Numbered from the stretch's first letter, positions 18,368 through 26,913 are shown. The stretch is DNA of 64,000 nucleotides from Exiguobacterium sp. Helios (GCF_014524545.1 NZ_CP053557.1:2753501-2817500); one strand, 5' to 3'. The notes: a model not told the origin generated them from the sequence alone. A program made the numbers and translations.

Positions 18368-19170
18368 GTCGTCGCCCCTTTCTTCCGTTTCGTACTCGTC
18401 AACGCTAAAATGATTGCCATCGCAATAATCAGGAAGACGGCAATCGTCGCGCCCATGCCCCAGTTCTGCGTGACCAGAAATTGTTGTTCAATCGCTGTTC
18501 CGAGTGTGATGACCCGGTTACCGGCAATCAGACGCGTGATCATGAATAACGACAGCGCTGGAATGAAGACCAGTTGACAGCCCGATTTTACGCCGTCAAG
18601 CGTCAACGGAAAGACGACACGGCGGAACGTCATGAAGTTTGAAGCCCCGAGATCGCGGGCCGCAAAGACAAGCGACGGGTTCAGTTTTTCAATCGCATTA
18701 AAGATCGGTAAGATCATGAACGGAATAAAGATATAGACGGAAACGAACACGAAACTGAAGTCCGTGAACAAAATCTGTTTCCGGCCGATGCCGATTGCTT
18801 CAAGCGTCTGGTTTGCCCATCCATAAGTGCTGAATAAACCGATGAACGCATACGCTTTTAATAACAAGTTGATCCAGGTCGGCAGGATGATTAATAGTAA
18901 CCACAATTGTTTATGCTTCGTTTTCGTCAACAGGTAGGCGGTCGGATAACCGATGGCAAGTGAAAACAGTGTGATCAAAAAGGCATACCAAAATGAGCTG
19001 AGCGTCATCGTCAGATAGGTTGATGTAAAGAATTTCTGATAGTTGACGAGTGAAAAATGTCCTTCCAGGTCGAGGAACGAATAATAGACGACGAGGATAA
19101 TCGGTGCGATGACGAACAACGCAATCCAAAAACTATACGGAATCAGATACCAGTTGCGTGTCTTCTGCAT
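18364..19170 (-). CDS. potB: Spermidine/putrescine ABC transporter permease
   Basis: First membrane subunit of the polyamine importer; 268 residues with about six membrane segments. The coupling loop reads LNPSLVFAARDLGASNFMTFRRVVFPL. The ATG at 19170 shares its A with the potA stop (TGATG); a GTG one codon earlier is possible. It is coupled on both sides in the regulator-potA-potB-potC-potD operon. Confidence 0.93.
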   Translation of the reverse strand: MQKTRNWYLIPYSFWIALFVIAPIILVVYYSFLDLEGHFSLVNYQKFFTSTYLTMTLSSFWYAFLITLFSLAIGYPTAYLLTKTKHKQLWLLLIILPTWINLLLKAYAFIGLFSTYGWANQTLEAIGIGRKQILFTDFSFVFVSVYIFIPFMILPIFNAIEKLNPSLVFAARDLGASNFMTFRRVVFPLTLDGVKSGCQLVFIPALSLFMITRLIAGNRVITLGTAIEQQFLVTQNWGMGATIAVFLIIAMAIILALTSTKRKKGATT

Positions 19171-20267
19171 CACAACACCCCGTCATATGATTCAAGTCGT
19201 TTATCGAATTCCTCTTCCGTCTCATTCAGACGCATGACATGAATCGCTTCCGGATCAAACGTCAAGCCGATCTGTTCACCGACCGTTGCTTTTTTCGTAC
19301 TGTGGACAAGCCATTCGTTTCCGACTTCATCCATGCAGGCAATCTCATAATGGACGCCGCGGAACAACTGCGAATCGACCGTCACACGTAACTTACCTTG
19401 CGCGACACTCGTGATTTCCAAGTCTTCCGGACGGATGACGATTTCGACCGGTTCATTTAATTCGAGACCACGGTCGACACAATCAAATTCCTGTTCGGCG
19501 AATGAGACGCGGTAATCCATCACCATTCGTCCCGGAATGATATTTGACTCACCGATGAAATCAGCGACGAAGCGGTTGATCGGTTCGTCATAAATATCCG
19601 TCGGTGTCCCGGATTGTTGGATCAGACCATGATTGAGGACGAAGATTTCATCTGACATCGCGAGCGCTTCCTCTTGATCATGAGTGACGAAGATGAACGT
19701 GATGCCGAGACGCCGTTGTAAATCACGGAGCTCATACTGCATTTCTGTCCGCAGCTTTAAATCAAGTGCCGATAACGGTTCATCCAGCAGGATGACTTCC
19801 GGTTCGTTAACGATGGCACGGGCAATCGCGACCCGTTGGCGTTGTCCGCCTGACATCTCCGTAATTTCCCGATTCTCGTATCCTGATAAGTTGACGAACT
19901 TCAACGCATCAAGCACACGCGTCTTGATTTCCGCTTCCTTCATCTTTTTGATTCGCAATCCGAAGGCGATGTTTTCAAAAACGTTGAGGTGCGGAAACAA
20001 GGCATAATCTTGAAAAACGGTATTGACTTGCCGTTTGTTAGCCGGGACATCGTTGATCCGTTTTCCGTTAAACAGAATATCGCCTTCTGTCGCCTCGGTG
20101 AATCCGGCAATCAGCCGTAAGACTGTCGTCTTCCCGCAACCGGATGGTCCGAGCAACGTATAAAATTTCCCGCGTTCGATTTCAAAACTGACGCGTTCGA
20201 GAACCGTCTGATCGTCAAAACGCTTTGTCACGTCTGTAAATTGAATGATCGTATTGTTGTCTGCCAA
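19170..20267 (-). CDS. potA: Spermidine/putrescine ABC transporter ATPase
   Basis: Energises the polyamine importer. The 365-residue protein has Walker [10 protein letters not shown] (about residues 37-45), the ABC signature [14 protein letters not shown], Walker [13 protein letters not shown], the switch histidine in [13 protein letters not shown], and a C-terminal TOBE domain (residues 285-345). The start is TTG at 20267, supported by AAGGAGGAGTAAGA just upstream, 13 bases after the regulator stop. Confidence 0.94.
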   Translation of the reverse strand: MADNNTIIQFTDVTKRFDDQTVLERVSFEIERGKFYTLLGPSGCGKTTVLRLIAGFTEATEGDILFNGKRINDVPANKRQVNTVFQDYALFPHLNVFENIAFGLRIKKMKEAEIKTRVLDALKFVNLSGYENREITEMSGGQRQRVAIARAIVNEPEVILLDEPLSALDLKLRTEMQYELRDLQRRLGITFIFVTHDQEEALAMSDEIFVLNHGLIQQSGTPTDIYDEPINRFVADFIGESNIIPGRMVMDYRVSFAEQEFDCVDRGLELNEPVEIVIRPEDLEITSVAQGKLRVTVDSQLFRGVHYEIACMDEVGNEWLVHSTKKATVGEQIGLTFDPEAIHVMRLNETEEEFDKRLESYDGVL

Positions 20268-20280
20268 ATCTTACTCCTCC

Positions 20281-20826
20281 TTATAAGTACGAATCCGTGG
20301 CCGTCACGAGTACTTTCGTTTCCGCCTCTGAATCATTTCGTAATTGATGAATTTCTGAAGCTTTATAATAAAGTGTCTCGCCTTGCGTTGCGACGAATGA
20401 TTCCCGACCAAGCTGTAATGTGACCGATCCTTCGAGCACATACACGAACGTTTCTGATCCGGACGGTTCGTATGCTTTGAAATGTCCGCCTGGTGCCAGG
20501 TGTAACAAGACCGGCTCCATTTCCTTTTCGTTCGATTCCGGAATCAACCATGTCACATGGTACCCTTGTTCCGGGTCCTCATAACGCGTGACATCTTTTT
20601 GCGAATAAACGACCTTTTGGTTTAATGTATCCTCATCAAAGAAATCCTTCGCCGAGATGCCGAGTACTTCCAGAAGACTGAACAGCGTCTCAATCGACGG
20701 TGAACTGATTTCACGTTCGATTTGCGAAATGTATCCTTTACTTAAATCCGTCCGTTCGCCAAGCTCCTCTTGCGTCAAGCCTTTTTGAAGACGCAGATTT
20801 TTGATTTTGTTTCCGATCGTCCGCAA
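20281..20826 (-). CDS. XRE-family regulator with C-terminal cupin (PuuR-like)
   Basis: DNA-binding regulator of 181 residues: an N-terminal HTH (IGNKIKNLRLQKGLTQEELGERTDLSKGYIS split over residues 4-34) and a C-terminal cupin (about 105-178; PGGHFKAYEPSGSETFVYVLEGSV) that probably binds a small ligand. As the first gene of the pot operon it most likely senses polyamines and controls uptake, and probably itself. The TTG start at 20826 is supported by AAAGGAGGGCGTGGA. The family (PuuR/SinR-cupin) is recognised; the ligand is inferred from context. Confidence 0.88.
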   Translation of the reverse strand: MRTIGNKIKNLRLQKGLTQEELGERTDLSKGYISQIEREISSPSIETLFSLLEVLGISAKDFFDEDTLNQKVVYSQKDVTRYEDPEQGYHVTWLIPESNEKEMEPVLLHLAPGGHFKAYEPSGSETFVYVLEGSVTLQLGRESFVATQGETLYYKASEIHQLRNDSEAETKVLVTATDSYL

Positions 20827-20853
20827 TCCACGCCCTCCTTTCCAAATAACAGT

Positions 20854-20920
20854 TTAGTATAAGACGACTTCAAGTTTACTAATCACGTACCGATTATAGC
20901 GTATTGTGCCAGTTAATCAA
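20854..20920 (-). promoter_or_regulatory. pot operon promoter and possible operator
   Basis: On the minus strand TTGATT (20915-20920) and TATAAT (20893-20898) are 16 bases apart. In the leader an imperfect inverted repeat with TTAGTA/TACTAA ends (20854-20882) is a candidate autoregulatory operator for the cupin regulator (inference). Confidence 0.5.
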
Positions 20921-20950
20921 CTAAAATCTTTAAAATTTTTAAAGGTTGAT

Positions 20951-20979
20951 TTGACAGCGATAACGCTTACAACTACAAT
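20951..20979 (+). promoter_or_regulatory. degV promoter with cre site in the spacer
   Basis: TTGACA (20951-20956) and TACAAT (20974-20979) with a 17-base spacer. The spacer holds TTGTAAGCGTTATCG on the minus strand (20958-20972), matching the cre consensus WTGNAANCGNWNNCW at all but the last position. Repression of degV by CcpA is inferred; the divergent pot promoter is 31 bases away. Confidence 0.65.
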
Positions 20980-21012
20980 TAATACCAGGTACTAAAATAA
21001 GGAGGTAACCGC

Positions 21013-21858
21013 ATGAAGATTGCATGGATTACAGATAGCACGACGATTTTGCCCGATTCGATTTCTCGGCACGAAGACTTGACCGTCGTCCCTCTTCTCG
21101 TCATGAAAGACGGTGAAAGTTTTACGGACGGCGTCGATGTCCAGGCCGAGACCGTCTATGAATGGATTGGTGCGAAGCACAAGGTCACGACCAGCCAACC
21201 GTCGATCGGTACGTTCACAGAACACTATGAACGGTTAAAAGAGCAGTATGATGTCGGCTTTGCCATCCATCTTTCAAGTGAATTGAGCGGGACGTATAAC
21301 GCTTCTGTTCAAGGTGCTGAAATTGCCGGATTCCGGTTGATTGCGATCGATTCCCGTTGCGGCATCTATCCGGCAGGTCAATTGCTGGCGGAAGCGATGC
21401 AACTGGCAGCAGACGGGATGTCAGTCGAAGAGATCGAGCAGTATATTCTCGAGCGCCGCTTCGACCATCATATCGAGTTCACGGTCGCGAACCTTGATCA
21501 GTTGCAGGCAGGTGGACGGATTTCCTCGACAAAAGCTTTTGTCGGTAATTTACTTCAGTTACGCCCGCTGTTTCATTTTGAAGAGGGCAAAATCGTTCCG
21601 TATCAGACGGTTCGAACCTTTAAGAAAGCCCACGCCAAGATTTATGATCACCTTGTCGAAATGCTTGAGAGTGGAACGGTCACCGATGTCTCGTTATTCC
21701 ACGCGACTGCCTATGATTTGGCACTTGAATGGAAAACGAATCTCGAAAAGCGGTTTGATGTCACGGTTCGCATCGATAACTTAACGCCTGTTCTCGGATC
21801 GCATACCGGTAATCCGGCCATCGGCATGTCCTTCCTAAACCCGACGAGCCGACGCTGA
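21013..21858 (+). CDS. DegV family fatty-acid-binding protein
   Basis: The 281-residue protein belongs to the DegV/FakB family, which binds a fatty acid for phosphorylation by a FakA-type kinase or for lipid transfer. Blocks seen: IAWITDSTTILPDS, TSQPSIGTFTEHYE, HLSSELSGTYNASVQGA (the lipid carboxylate-binding region) and GSHTGNPAIG near the C-terminus. No fakA is in the window. Start ATG at 21013 with AAGGAGGTAACCGC. The next gene's ribosome site is part of the terminator hairpin that follows. Confidence 0.92.
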   Translation: MKIAWITDSTTILPDSISRHEDLTVVPLLVMKDGESFTDGVDVQAETVYEWIGAKHKVTTSQPSIGTFTEHYERLKEQYDVGFAIHLSSELSGTYNASVQGAEIAGFRLIAIDSRCGIYPAGQLLAEAMQLAADGMSVEEIEQYILERRFDHHIEFTVANLDQLQAGGRISSTKAFVGNLLQLRPLFHFEEGKIVPYQTVRTFKKAHAKIYDHLVEMLESGTVTDVSLFHATAYDLALEWKTNLEKRFDVTVRIDNLTPVLGSHTGNPAIGMSFLNPTSRR

Positions 21859-21883
21859 TGTCTAAAGAGTCGACAATCCGGGT

Positions 21884-21914
21884 AAACCTCCTTTAGAGAT
21901 TAAAGGAGGTTTTT
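21884..21914 (+). terminator. Terminator hairpin containing the next gene's ribosome binding site
   Basis: Perfect 12-base inverted repeat AAACCTCCTTTA (21884-21895) / TAAAGGAGGTTT (21901-21912) with a 5-base loop and trailing T. The 3' arm is the AAAGGAGG Shine-Dalgarno of the TTG-started gene at 21918, so the hairpin should both end degV transcription and hide the next ribosome site in any read-through RNA. Confidence 0.75.
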
Positions 21915-21917
21915 GGA

Positions 21918-22646
21918 TTGAAAAACAAATGGATTTGGCTCAATTGGCTTGGTTTTGTCTTTACGATTGCCGTCAATGCACTCGACGGCGGAAAAACAGG
22001 TCGGATTTCGGATACGATCAGCACTTATTTTAAACCCGCAGGTTATGCTTTCTCGATTTGGGGACTCATCTATCTTGTGTTACTCGTTTGGCTCATCATG
22101 CAAACGATTCCGAAGTTCAAAGAACATGACATCGCCAAAAAAATCGGACCGTGGTTCTTGATCAGCTGTCTGTTCAATGCCGGTTGGATCGTTACGTTCT
22201 CATACAAACTGTTCCCGTTGTCTGTCGTCGTCATTGCCGGTCTTTTGATTTCACTGATCGTCATCTACTCAAAAATCGACCGCGAGACAAAAGCGTTACG
22301 TTTTAAATTACCGTTTTCACTTTATCTTGGCTGGGTCTCGGTCGCGACGATTGCGAATATCTTCTTGACGATCGACACTGAAAACATCAACTCATGGCTC
22401 GGAATCGGAGATGCCGGTTGGACGATGATCATGCTTGGTGTCGGTGTCGTTCTCGCCTTGTTATTCATGTTCGCCAATCGCGATCCGATTTATCCACTCG
22501 TCTTCGTCTGGGCGTATATCGCGATCAACTTCCAGTCGGATAACGGACTTGTCGATACGGTCGTTCTCGGAAGTGTCGTCGTTCTGCTTGCCGGATATGT
22601 CTTCCTGCTCGTCCGGATGCGTCGTCAGGTTCAACTGAGCAAGTAA
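21918..22646 (+). CDS. TspO/MBR-like integral membrane protein
   Basis: A 242-residue membrane protein with about seven hydrophobic segments. The segment KPAGYAFSIWGLIYLVL and several Trp-rich helices resemble the larger bacterial tryptophan-rich sensory (TspO/MBR-related) proteins. Ligand and role are unknown here. The TTG at 21918 follows AAAGGAGGTTTTTGGA, which is also the 3' arm of a stable hairpin. I see no clear promoter between the hairpin and the start, so expression may depend on read-through from degV or on conditional unfolding. Confidence 0.65.
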   Translation: MKNKWIWLNWLGFVFTIAVNALDGGKTGRISDTISTYFKPAGYAFSIWGLIYLVLLVWLIMQTIPKFKEHDIAKKIGPWFLISCLFNAGWIVTFSYKLFPLSVVVIAGLLISLIVIYSKIDRETKALRFKLPFSLYLGWVSVATIANIFLTIDTENINSWLGIGDAGWTMIMLGVGVVLALLFMFANRDPIYPLVFVWAYIAINFQSDNGLVDTVVLGSVVVLLAGYVFLLVRMRRQVQLSK

Positions 22647-22697
22647 CGTTATTTTCAATCTGATTCGTCGTATACTGGTATCAAAGGAGTGAATGTC

Positions 22698-23045
22698 ATG
22701 AAGATTACATTTACAGAAGCCGCTCTTAATCGGATCGATCAATTACGCGGTGATACGGAAGGTCAATTGCATCTTTATTACGATACAGAAGGATGCGGTT
22801 GCGGGAACTCAGGTATCTTCAGTATTCGTCTTGTCTCCGCCGCAACGGATGAAGATATGACAATTGATTCGAATGTCGGACCTGTCCTTGTCAAACGGTG
22901 GTCAAGTCATTTCCTCGATCAGGAAATGACGCTTGATTATAATTCCGAGAAAAAATCGTTGATCTTAAAAAGTGATGGTCAATACTTCAATACGAACGTC
23001 CTCGTTACCGATCAGACCGGCTGCCAGCTGACAGCCAACCGGTAA
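22698..23045 (+). CDS. Iron-sulfur-cluster-assembly-like protein (YqkB/HesB type)
   Basis: A 115-residue protein of the HesB-like YqkB group. It begins MKITFTEAALNRIDQLRG and has the cysteine motif EGCGCGNSGIFSIRL (near residues 32-46) plus a late TDQTGCQL. The cysteine pattern could hold iron or a cluster, but the partner is unknown. The ATG at 22698 is preferred over an in-frame GTG nine bases earlier because AAAGGAGTGAATGTC then has normal spacing. Single gene. Confidence 0.8.
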   Translation: MKITFTEAALNRIDQLRGDTEGQLHLYYDTEGCGCGNSGIFSIRLVSAATDEDMTIDSNVGPVLVKRWSSHFLDQEMTLDYNSEKKSLILKSDGQYFNTNVLVTDQTGCQLTANR

Positions 23046-23048
23046 GAC

Positions 23049-23255
23049 GACAAAAAAAAGGCAGCTTCCCTCGTGGAAAGCTGCCTTTGTAATGTGATGG
23101 ACAGACAGGTACTGGATTGAGTAGAGAGCTGAGCAACCATCGAAATGTACGGCGATTCTGTCTGCATCTTGCACAAGTCGAACAAATTCCTGCCCGGAAT
23201 TCGTTCACGAAGCCATTGCGTCCCCCATGATCGCACACATATTCCTCGTGTGCTT
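23049..23255 (-). ncRNA. Candidate small RNA with three hairpins and a terminator
   Basis: No convincing reading frame lies in these 200 bases. On the minus strand TATACT (23260-23265) is followed by a GCACAC/GTGTGC hairpin (23233-23253), a GAAC-A-AATTCC / GGAATT-C-GTTC hairpin (23180-23206), a CAGACAG/CTGTCTG stem (23102-23164) and a terminator: AAAGGCAGCTT/AAGCTGCCTTT (about 23059-23090) with eight T. The T run fits the minus strand much better than the plus strand. It could instead be a long 3' untranslated region of the MHYT-EAL gene. No known RNA family is recognised. Confidence 0.45.
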
Positions 23256-23302
23256 ATCCAGTATACGTAAAAAGACACGGATTGGATTGAACGGATGTGC
23301 TG

Positions 23303-25345
23303 TCAGCCCACATCCAGGACAGTTCGTTCAATCGTCTGCTGGTCGAGATCCTTGACCTTGACCGGACGGCTGTAATAATAACCCTGCCCATAGTCACATC
23401 CGAGTCGTTTCAGGAATTCATGCTGCTCAAGCGTCTCGACGCCTTCCGCCACCACTTCAATCCCAAGACTCTTCGCCAACTGGATGATCATTTCGGTAAT
23501 CGCCGTTCCCCGCTCATCATGCGGTACTTCATCAATGAATGATTTATCAATCTTCAAGATATCGATCGGTAAATGCTTTAAATGCGTCAGCGAGGACAGT
23601 CCTGTCCCGAAGTCATCGAGCGCAATCGTCAAACTCAATTGCTTTAATTCTCCGAGCATCAATAAGGCCCGTTCGAGATTTTCCATGACGGATGTCTCCG
23701 TAATTTCCAGTTGAAGTTGCAATTCTCCGCCGTTCTTCAACGAATGATGAACGATTTCCTTGATCATCAGATTATGCGATTCCGACCGGAAATGCATCGC
23801 TGACAGGTTGACGGAGACTTGACGGATGAAGTGATCCTCTTCCCGCCAGACTTCCATTTGCTTGACAGTTTCCTGCAGTACCCACTGGGTCAGCCGATGG
23901 ATCAGACTGTACTTTTCAGCGAGTGGAATGAATTCCGCCGGTGAAATGAAACCGAATTTCGGATGATTCCAGCGAATCAGGACTTCTGCCTGCTCGACCT
24001 TGCCTGTTGCCAGCGCAATTTTCGGTTGATAGACGAGATTAAACTCTTTAAAGTCCGTCATGGCCCGACGGAGGGAACCGACGATTTGTTGTTCCCGGCG
24101 ATCCGAATGGAGCAGTTCATCGTAGATGACAAAACGGTCCCGTCCTTCATTTTTCCCTGCACGCAGGGCGCTTTCCATCTGACCAATCCGCATTTCCAGT
24201 GTATCCGTAATATTCGGAACGATGATGCCGATGGTCGCAGTCAAATGAATCTCCTGCCCGTCGAGAAAAATCGGTTGCCGGATTGCTTCCAGGACATCCG
24301 TGAAGGCCTCTTCGAGCAGATCGGGATGGATGTTTTGAATCAGGAAAAATTGGGTTCCATTGTAACGGATACAAGCTTCATCTTCTTGAAGTAACGCTTT
24401 GATCCGGTCCGAGAATTGCCGAATGACGATGTCTCCCTGATCGAAACCAAACGTATCATTGATCCATTTGTACCCGTCCAGATCGAGCAACGCCATCGTC
24501 ATCCGCTTTTTCGTCCGGCTGTATTGTCCGTCGACTTTTGACATATGATGATCCAGCCAACGGCGATTGTGCAATCCGGTCAAATGATCCGTATACGCCA
24601 TCATCTGTAAGGCCCGCCGTTCCAGGTGAATATAGAGTCCGACGATCAACAGAACGATTAAAAAGACCGGAACTGCCACGTCGCTTAAGATATTTGATGT
24701 GACGGGGCTGGCTGAGACGTCCACTCCCGAAGCACCGGGAACACAAAACGTCGTCCCGAGCATTCCGACATAGTGCATCGTTGAAATACCAAACCCCATT
24801 AAGATGGCAACGGGAATCAAAATTCGTTTTTTATCGACATGCCGTGTCATATACAGCAACAGGAGGGCGACATAAGCGACCGTGATGGCAATCACAATCG
24901 ATAACGTGAATAACGCCGCATCATAGCGGACATCCCCATCGAACTGCATCGCAACCATACCAAGATAATGCATCATGGCGATTCCCATCCCCATTAACGT
25001 TCCGGCAATGATGACTTTTTTCCGTGTCAGCTCCGAATAATATAAGAGATAAAAGGCAATCCAGGCAGCCGTCACGGCGGGGACGATTGACAGGAACATC
25101 AGCACCCAGTCGTATTTGACCGGTACCGCCAACTCAAATGCCCCCATGCCAACGAAGTGCATACCCCAAATGGATAATCCCATCGTCAAGGAAGAGACGA
25201 ACAATGCTCTTTTCTTTAAAGATACGGCTTTTGCCAACCGGCGATTTAATTCAAGTGAGGCATAGGATCCGACAATGGCCACGATGACCGATAGGATGAC
25301 CAGTGTCTCTTCGTAATGTTTCGTTAAGGTGATCCATTCATTCAT
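23303..25345 (-). CDS. MHYT-GGDEF-EAL protein, probable c-di-GMP phosphodiesterase
   Basis: A 680-residue membrane protein. The N-terminal MHYT sensor (residues 15-240) has three motif copies: MHFVGM 62-67, MHYLGM 125-130 and MHYVGM 190-195, thought to bind metal or gas. The GGDEF domain (about 250-410) is degenerate: the active-site loop reads RYNGTQF (327-333), so it should not make c-di-GMP. The EAL domain (about 420-670) keeps EVLIR (454-458) and DDFGTG, so hydrolysis is likely intact. The layout is like YkoW of Bacillus subtilis. The ATG at 25345 follows AGAGAGGCAC. Single gene. Confidence 0.9.
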   Translation of the reverse strand: MNEWITLTKHYEETLVILSVIVAIVGSYASLELNRRLAKAVSLKKRALFVSSLTMGLSIWGMHFVGMGAFELAVPVKYDWVLMFLSIVPAVTAAWIAFYLLYYSELTRKKVIIAGTLMGMGIAMMHYLGMVAMQFDGDVRYDAALFTLSIVIAITVAYVALLLLYMTRHVDKKRILIPVAILMGFGISTMHYVGMLGTTFCVPGASGVDVSASPVTSNILSDVAVPVFLIVLLIVGLYIHLERRALQMMAYTDHLTGLHNRRWLDHHMSKVDGQYSRTKKRMTMALLDLDGYKWINDTFGFDQGDIVIRQFSDRIKALLQEDEACIRYNGTQFFLIQNIHPDLLEEAFTDVLEAIRQPIFLDGQEIHLTATIGIIVPNITDTLEMRIGQMESALRAGKNEGRDRFVIYDELLHSDRREQQIVGSLRRAMTDFKEFNLVYQPKIALATGKVEQAEVLIRWNHPKFGFISPAEFIPLAEKYSLIHRLTQWVLQETVKQMEVWREEDHFIRQVSVNLSAMHFRSESHNLMIKEIVHHSLKNGGELQLQLEITETSVMENLERALLMLGELKQLSLTIALDDFGTGLSSLTHLKHLPIDILKIDKSFIDEVPHDERGTAITEMIIQLAKSLGIEVVAEGVETLEQHEFLKRLGCDYGQGYYYSRPVKVKDLDQQTIERTVLDVG

Positions 25346-25481
25346 GATAAGTGCCTCTCTTTTTTGACTGACATTCCTATTAGTATCGTCTGCTTACCGG
25401 TATTTTTTCAGTCTTCTGAAGAAATTTCATTAGAATGCGTGTGCTTTTTTCTAAAAGAGGCGGATATACTCGAAAAACGAA

Positions 25482-25515
25482 CAAAAAAAGGGATGCTGTT
25501 GATATCGCATCCCCT
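25482..25515 (-). terminator. Intrinsic terminator of the sigma/anti-sigma operon
   Basis: AGGGATGC (25489-25496) / GCATCCC (25507-25513) followed by seven T on the minus strand. Confidence 0.8.
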
Positions 25516-25541
25516 TACTGTTATCTCTCATTCACTGATTG

Positions 25542-26300
25542 TTATAACGCGACGGAAGCCACGACTTCGCCGGTCGGTTTTTCTAAATCCGGTTCAGGTT
25601 CGACTGTGATGGCGACCGCATCAATTGTTCCGTCTCCTTTGATCGGGAAGACAGCTGCCGCTTCCCCGTCCTGTTCGATGACCCCGTTCGCACGAGGCGT
25701 ATCACCTTGAATCGTCCAAAGTTGATACAACTCACCCTTCTTCAGCGGCGGTAAATCTTTCAGTTGGACAAGCATGAATTCCTGATCATCTTTTGTAAAA
25801 ATCATGCTTGACCCCTTAATTGAGGCCGTACTTTCAAAGTTGCCCATTCCTTTGACTTCGTCCATCGCAAACTCTTCCGCCGGAGAAGACTCGTCTTGCG
25901 ACAAGAAGTAGGCGTTGGCACCAAGTGACAGGATCAAGGCGGCTGCGATACTCATCAACCATCCGAGCGGCACAGACCGTTTTTTCTCTTTCTTCGATCG
26001 TACTGCGTCGAGGTCAGACAAGTGCGTCTCCTCTACAGCCGGTTTTTCAACTGCTGCTTGCACCGGTTTTTGTCCTTGTTTCGTCGATCCAAGGACTTCA
26101 CCGAGAATTCTTGACTTCATGCCGGTTGGTATCGGTCGTTCCGGAAGTGATTCCGCGATGGGCAGCATCAAGTCTTGCATCTCTTGGAGCGCCTGTTTGC
26201 AGTCATCACAAGTCGCCAAGTGTGCCTCGAACGCGTCGCGATCGGCAGCTGATAATGTTCCGTTGAAGTAATCGATTAAATCATGACAACGTTCTTCCAT
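25542..26300 (-). CDS. Membrane anti-sigma factor (RskA-like)
   Basis: A 252-residue anti-sigma factor. Residues 1-45 form a zinc-binding anti-sigma domain with the H-x3-C-x2-C motif HLATCDDCKQ; a linker leads to one membrane segment (about 112-132), and the extracytoplasmic part (140-250) resembles the RskA C-terminal domain (ELYQLWTIQGDTPRANGV). It should hold the upstream-encoded ECF sigma factor inactive until an envelope or redox signal. The ATG at 26300 shares its A with the sigma stop (TGATG), so the two are translated together. The signal is unknown. Confidence 0.9.
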   Translation of the reverse strand: MEERCHDLIDYFNGTLSAADRDAFEAHLATCDDCKQALQEMQDLMLPIAESLPERPIPTGMKSRILGEVLGSTKQGQKPVQAAVEKPAVEETHLSDLDAVRSKKEKKRSVPLGWLMSIAAALILSLGANAYFLSQDESSPAEEFAMDEVKGMGNFESTASIKGSSMIFTKDDQEFMLVQLKDLPPLKKGELYQLWTIQGDTPRANGVIEQDGEAAAVFPIKGDGTIDAVAITVEPEPDLEKPTGEVVASVAL

Positions 26301-26845
26301 CAACGTTCCCTCCCGTCTAGTAATTTCCGGAGTGCCTGGATAGCACTCCTTATTCTGGTTTTCACCGTTCCAAGCGGTAAATTTAGCTGCTCTGAAATTT
26401 GTTGTTGTGTCAGTCCTTTAAAATAAACGAGTTCAATTAACTCTTGTTGATCAGGTTTCAGTTCATTGACGGCATCGCGGACTTCCGTCGCCGTTTCCCG
26501 CTGCATGACCGTCCGTTCGACCGGTTCATCATATCCGCCGTCCCGCTCCTCGACTTCAATCGTCGGTTGGCGTTTCTCGCGTCTCAGACAGTCGAGCGCT
26601 GCATTGCGGGTAATCGTTAATATCCAAGAGGAGAACTTTCCTTTATCGGTATTAAAATCGACCCGTCCGTTCCAAATCTTCATCCAGACTTCCTGGATGA
26701 CTTCTTCTGATAAACGATCATTGTTCGTAAAGCGATGAGCGAATGAGAACAATAGCCTTTCATACTTGTCATACAGTACTTCGAGAGCTTGTTCATCTCC
26801 ACTGCGCATCTGATGATAAAGCGATTCATCGGATTGAGTATGCAT
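26300..26845 (-). CDS. ECF-family RNA polymerase sigma factor
   Basis: A 181-residue extracytoplasmic-function sigma factor with region 2 (FAHRFTNNDRLSEEVIQEVWMKIW, about residues 35-60, split motif) and region 4 (LIELVYFKGLTQQQISEQLNLPLGTVKTR, about 135-165, split motif), which reads the -35. The ATG at 26845 follows AAGGAGGAGAAGG. It is paired with the RskA-like anti-sigma factor. A TAAAAC-N17-CGTA element upstream suggests it activates its own operon. The subgroup is not resolved. Confidence 0.92.
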   Translation of the reverse strand: MHTQSDESLYHQMRSGDEQALEVLYDKYERLLFSFAHRFTNNDRLSEEVIQEVWMKIWNGRVDFNTDKGKFSSWILTITRNAALDCLRREKRQPTIEVEERDGGYDEPVERTVMQRETATEVRDAVNELKPDQQELIELVYFKGLTQQQISEQLNLPLGTVKTRIRSAIQALRKLLDGRER

Positions 26846-26886
26846 CCTTCTCCTCCTTGGTGATCAGTCAGCCTTATCATATAGTA

Positions 26887-26913
26887 TACGCAAGCTGACG
26901 CAAAATCGTTTTA
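26887..26913 (-). promoter_or_regulatory. Candidate ECF-type autoregulated promoter
   Basis: On the minus strand TAAAAC (26908-26913), a 17-base spacer and CGTA (26887-26890) closely match the TGAAAC-N16/17-CGTA pattern of Bacillus ECF promoters. A sigma-A-like TTGCGT-N16-TATGAT also overlaps. Confidence 0.5.

Noticed and set aside
23005-23278. Minus-strand frames of 70-90 codons downstream of the MHYT-EAL gene
   Set aside because: Three overlapping frames with no ribosome sites; the stretch is better explained by RNA hairpins.
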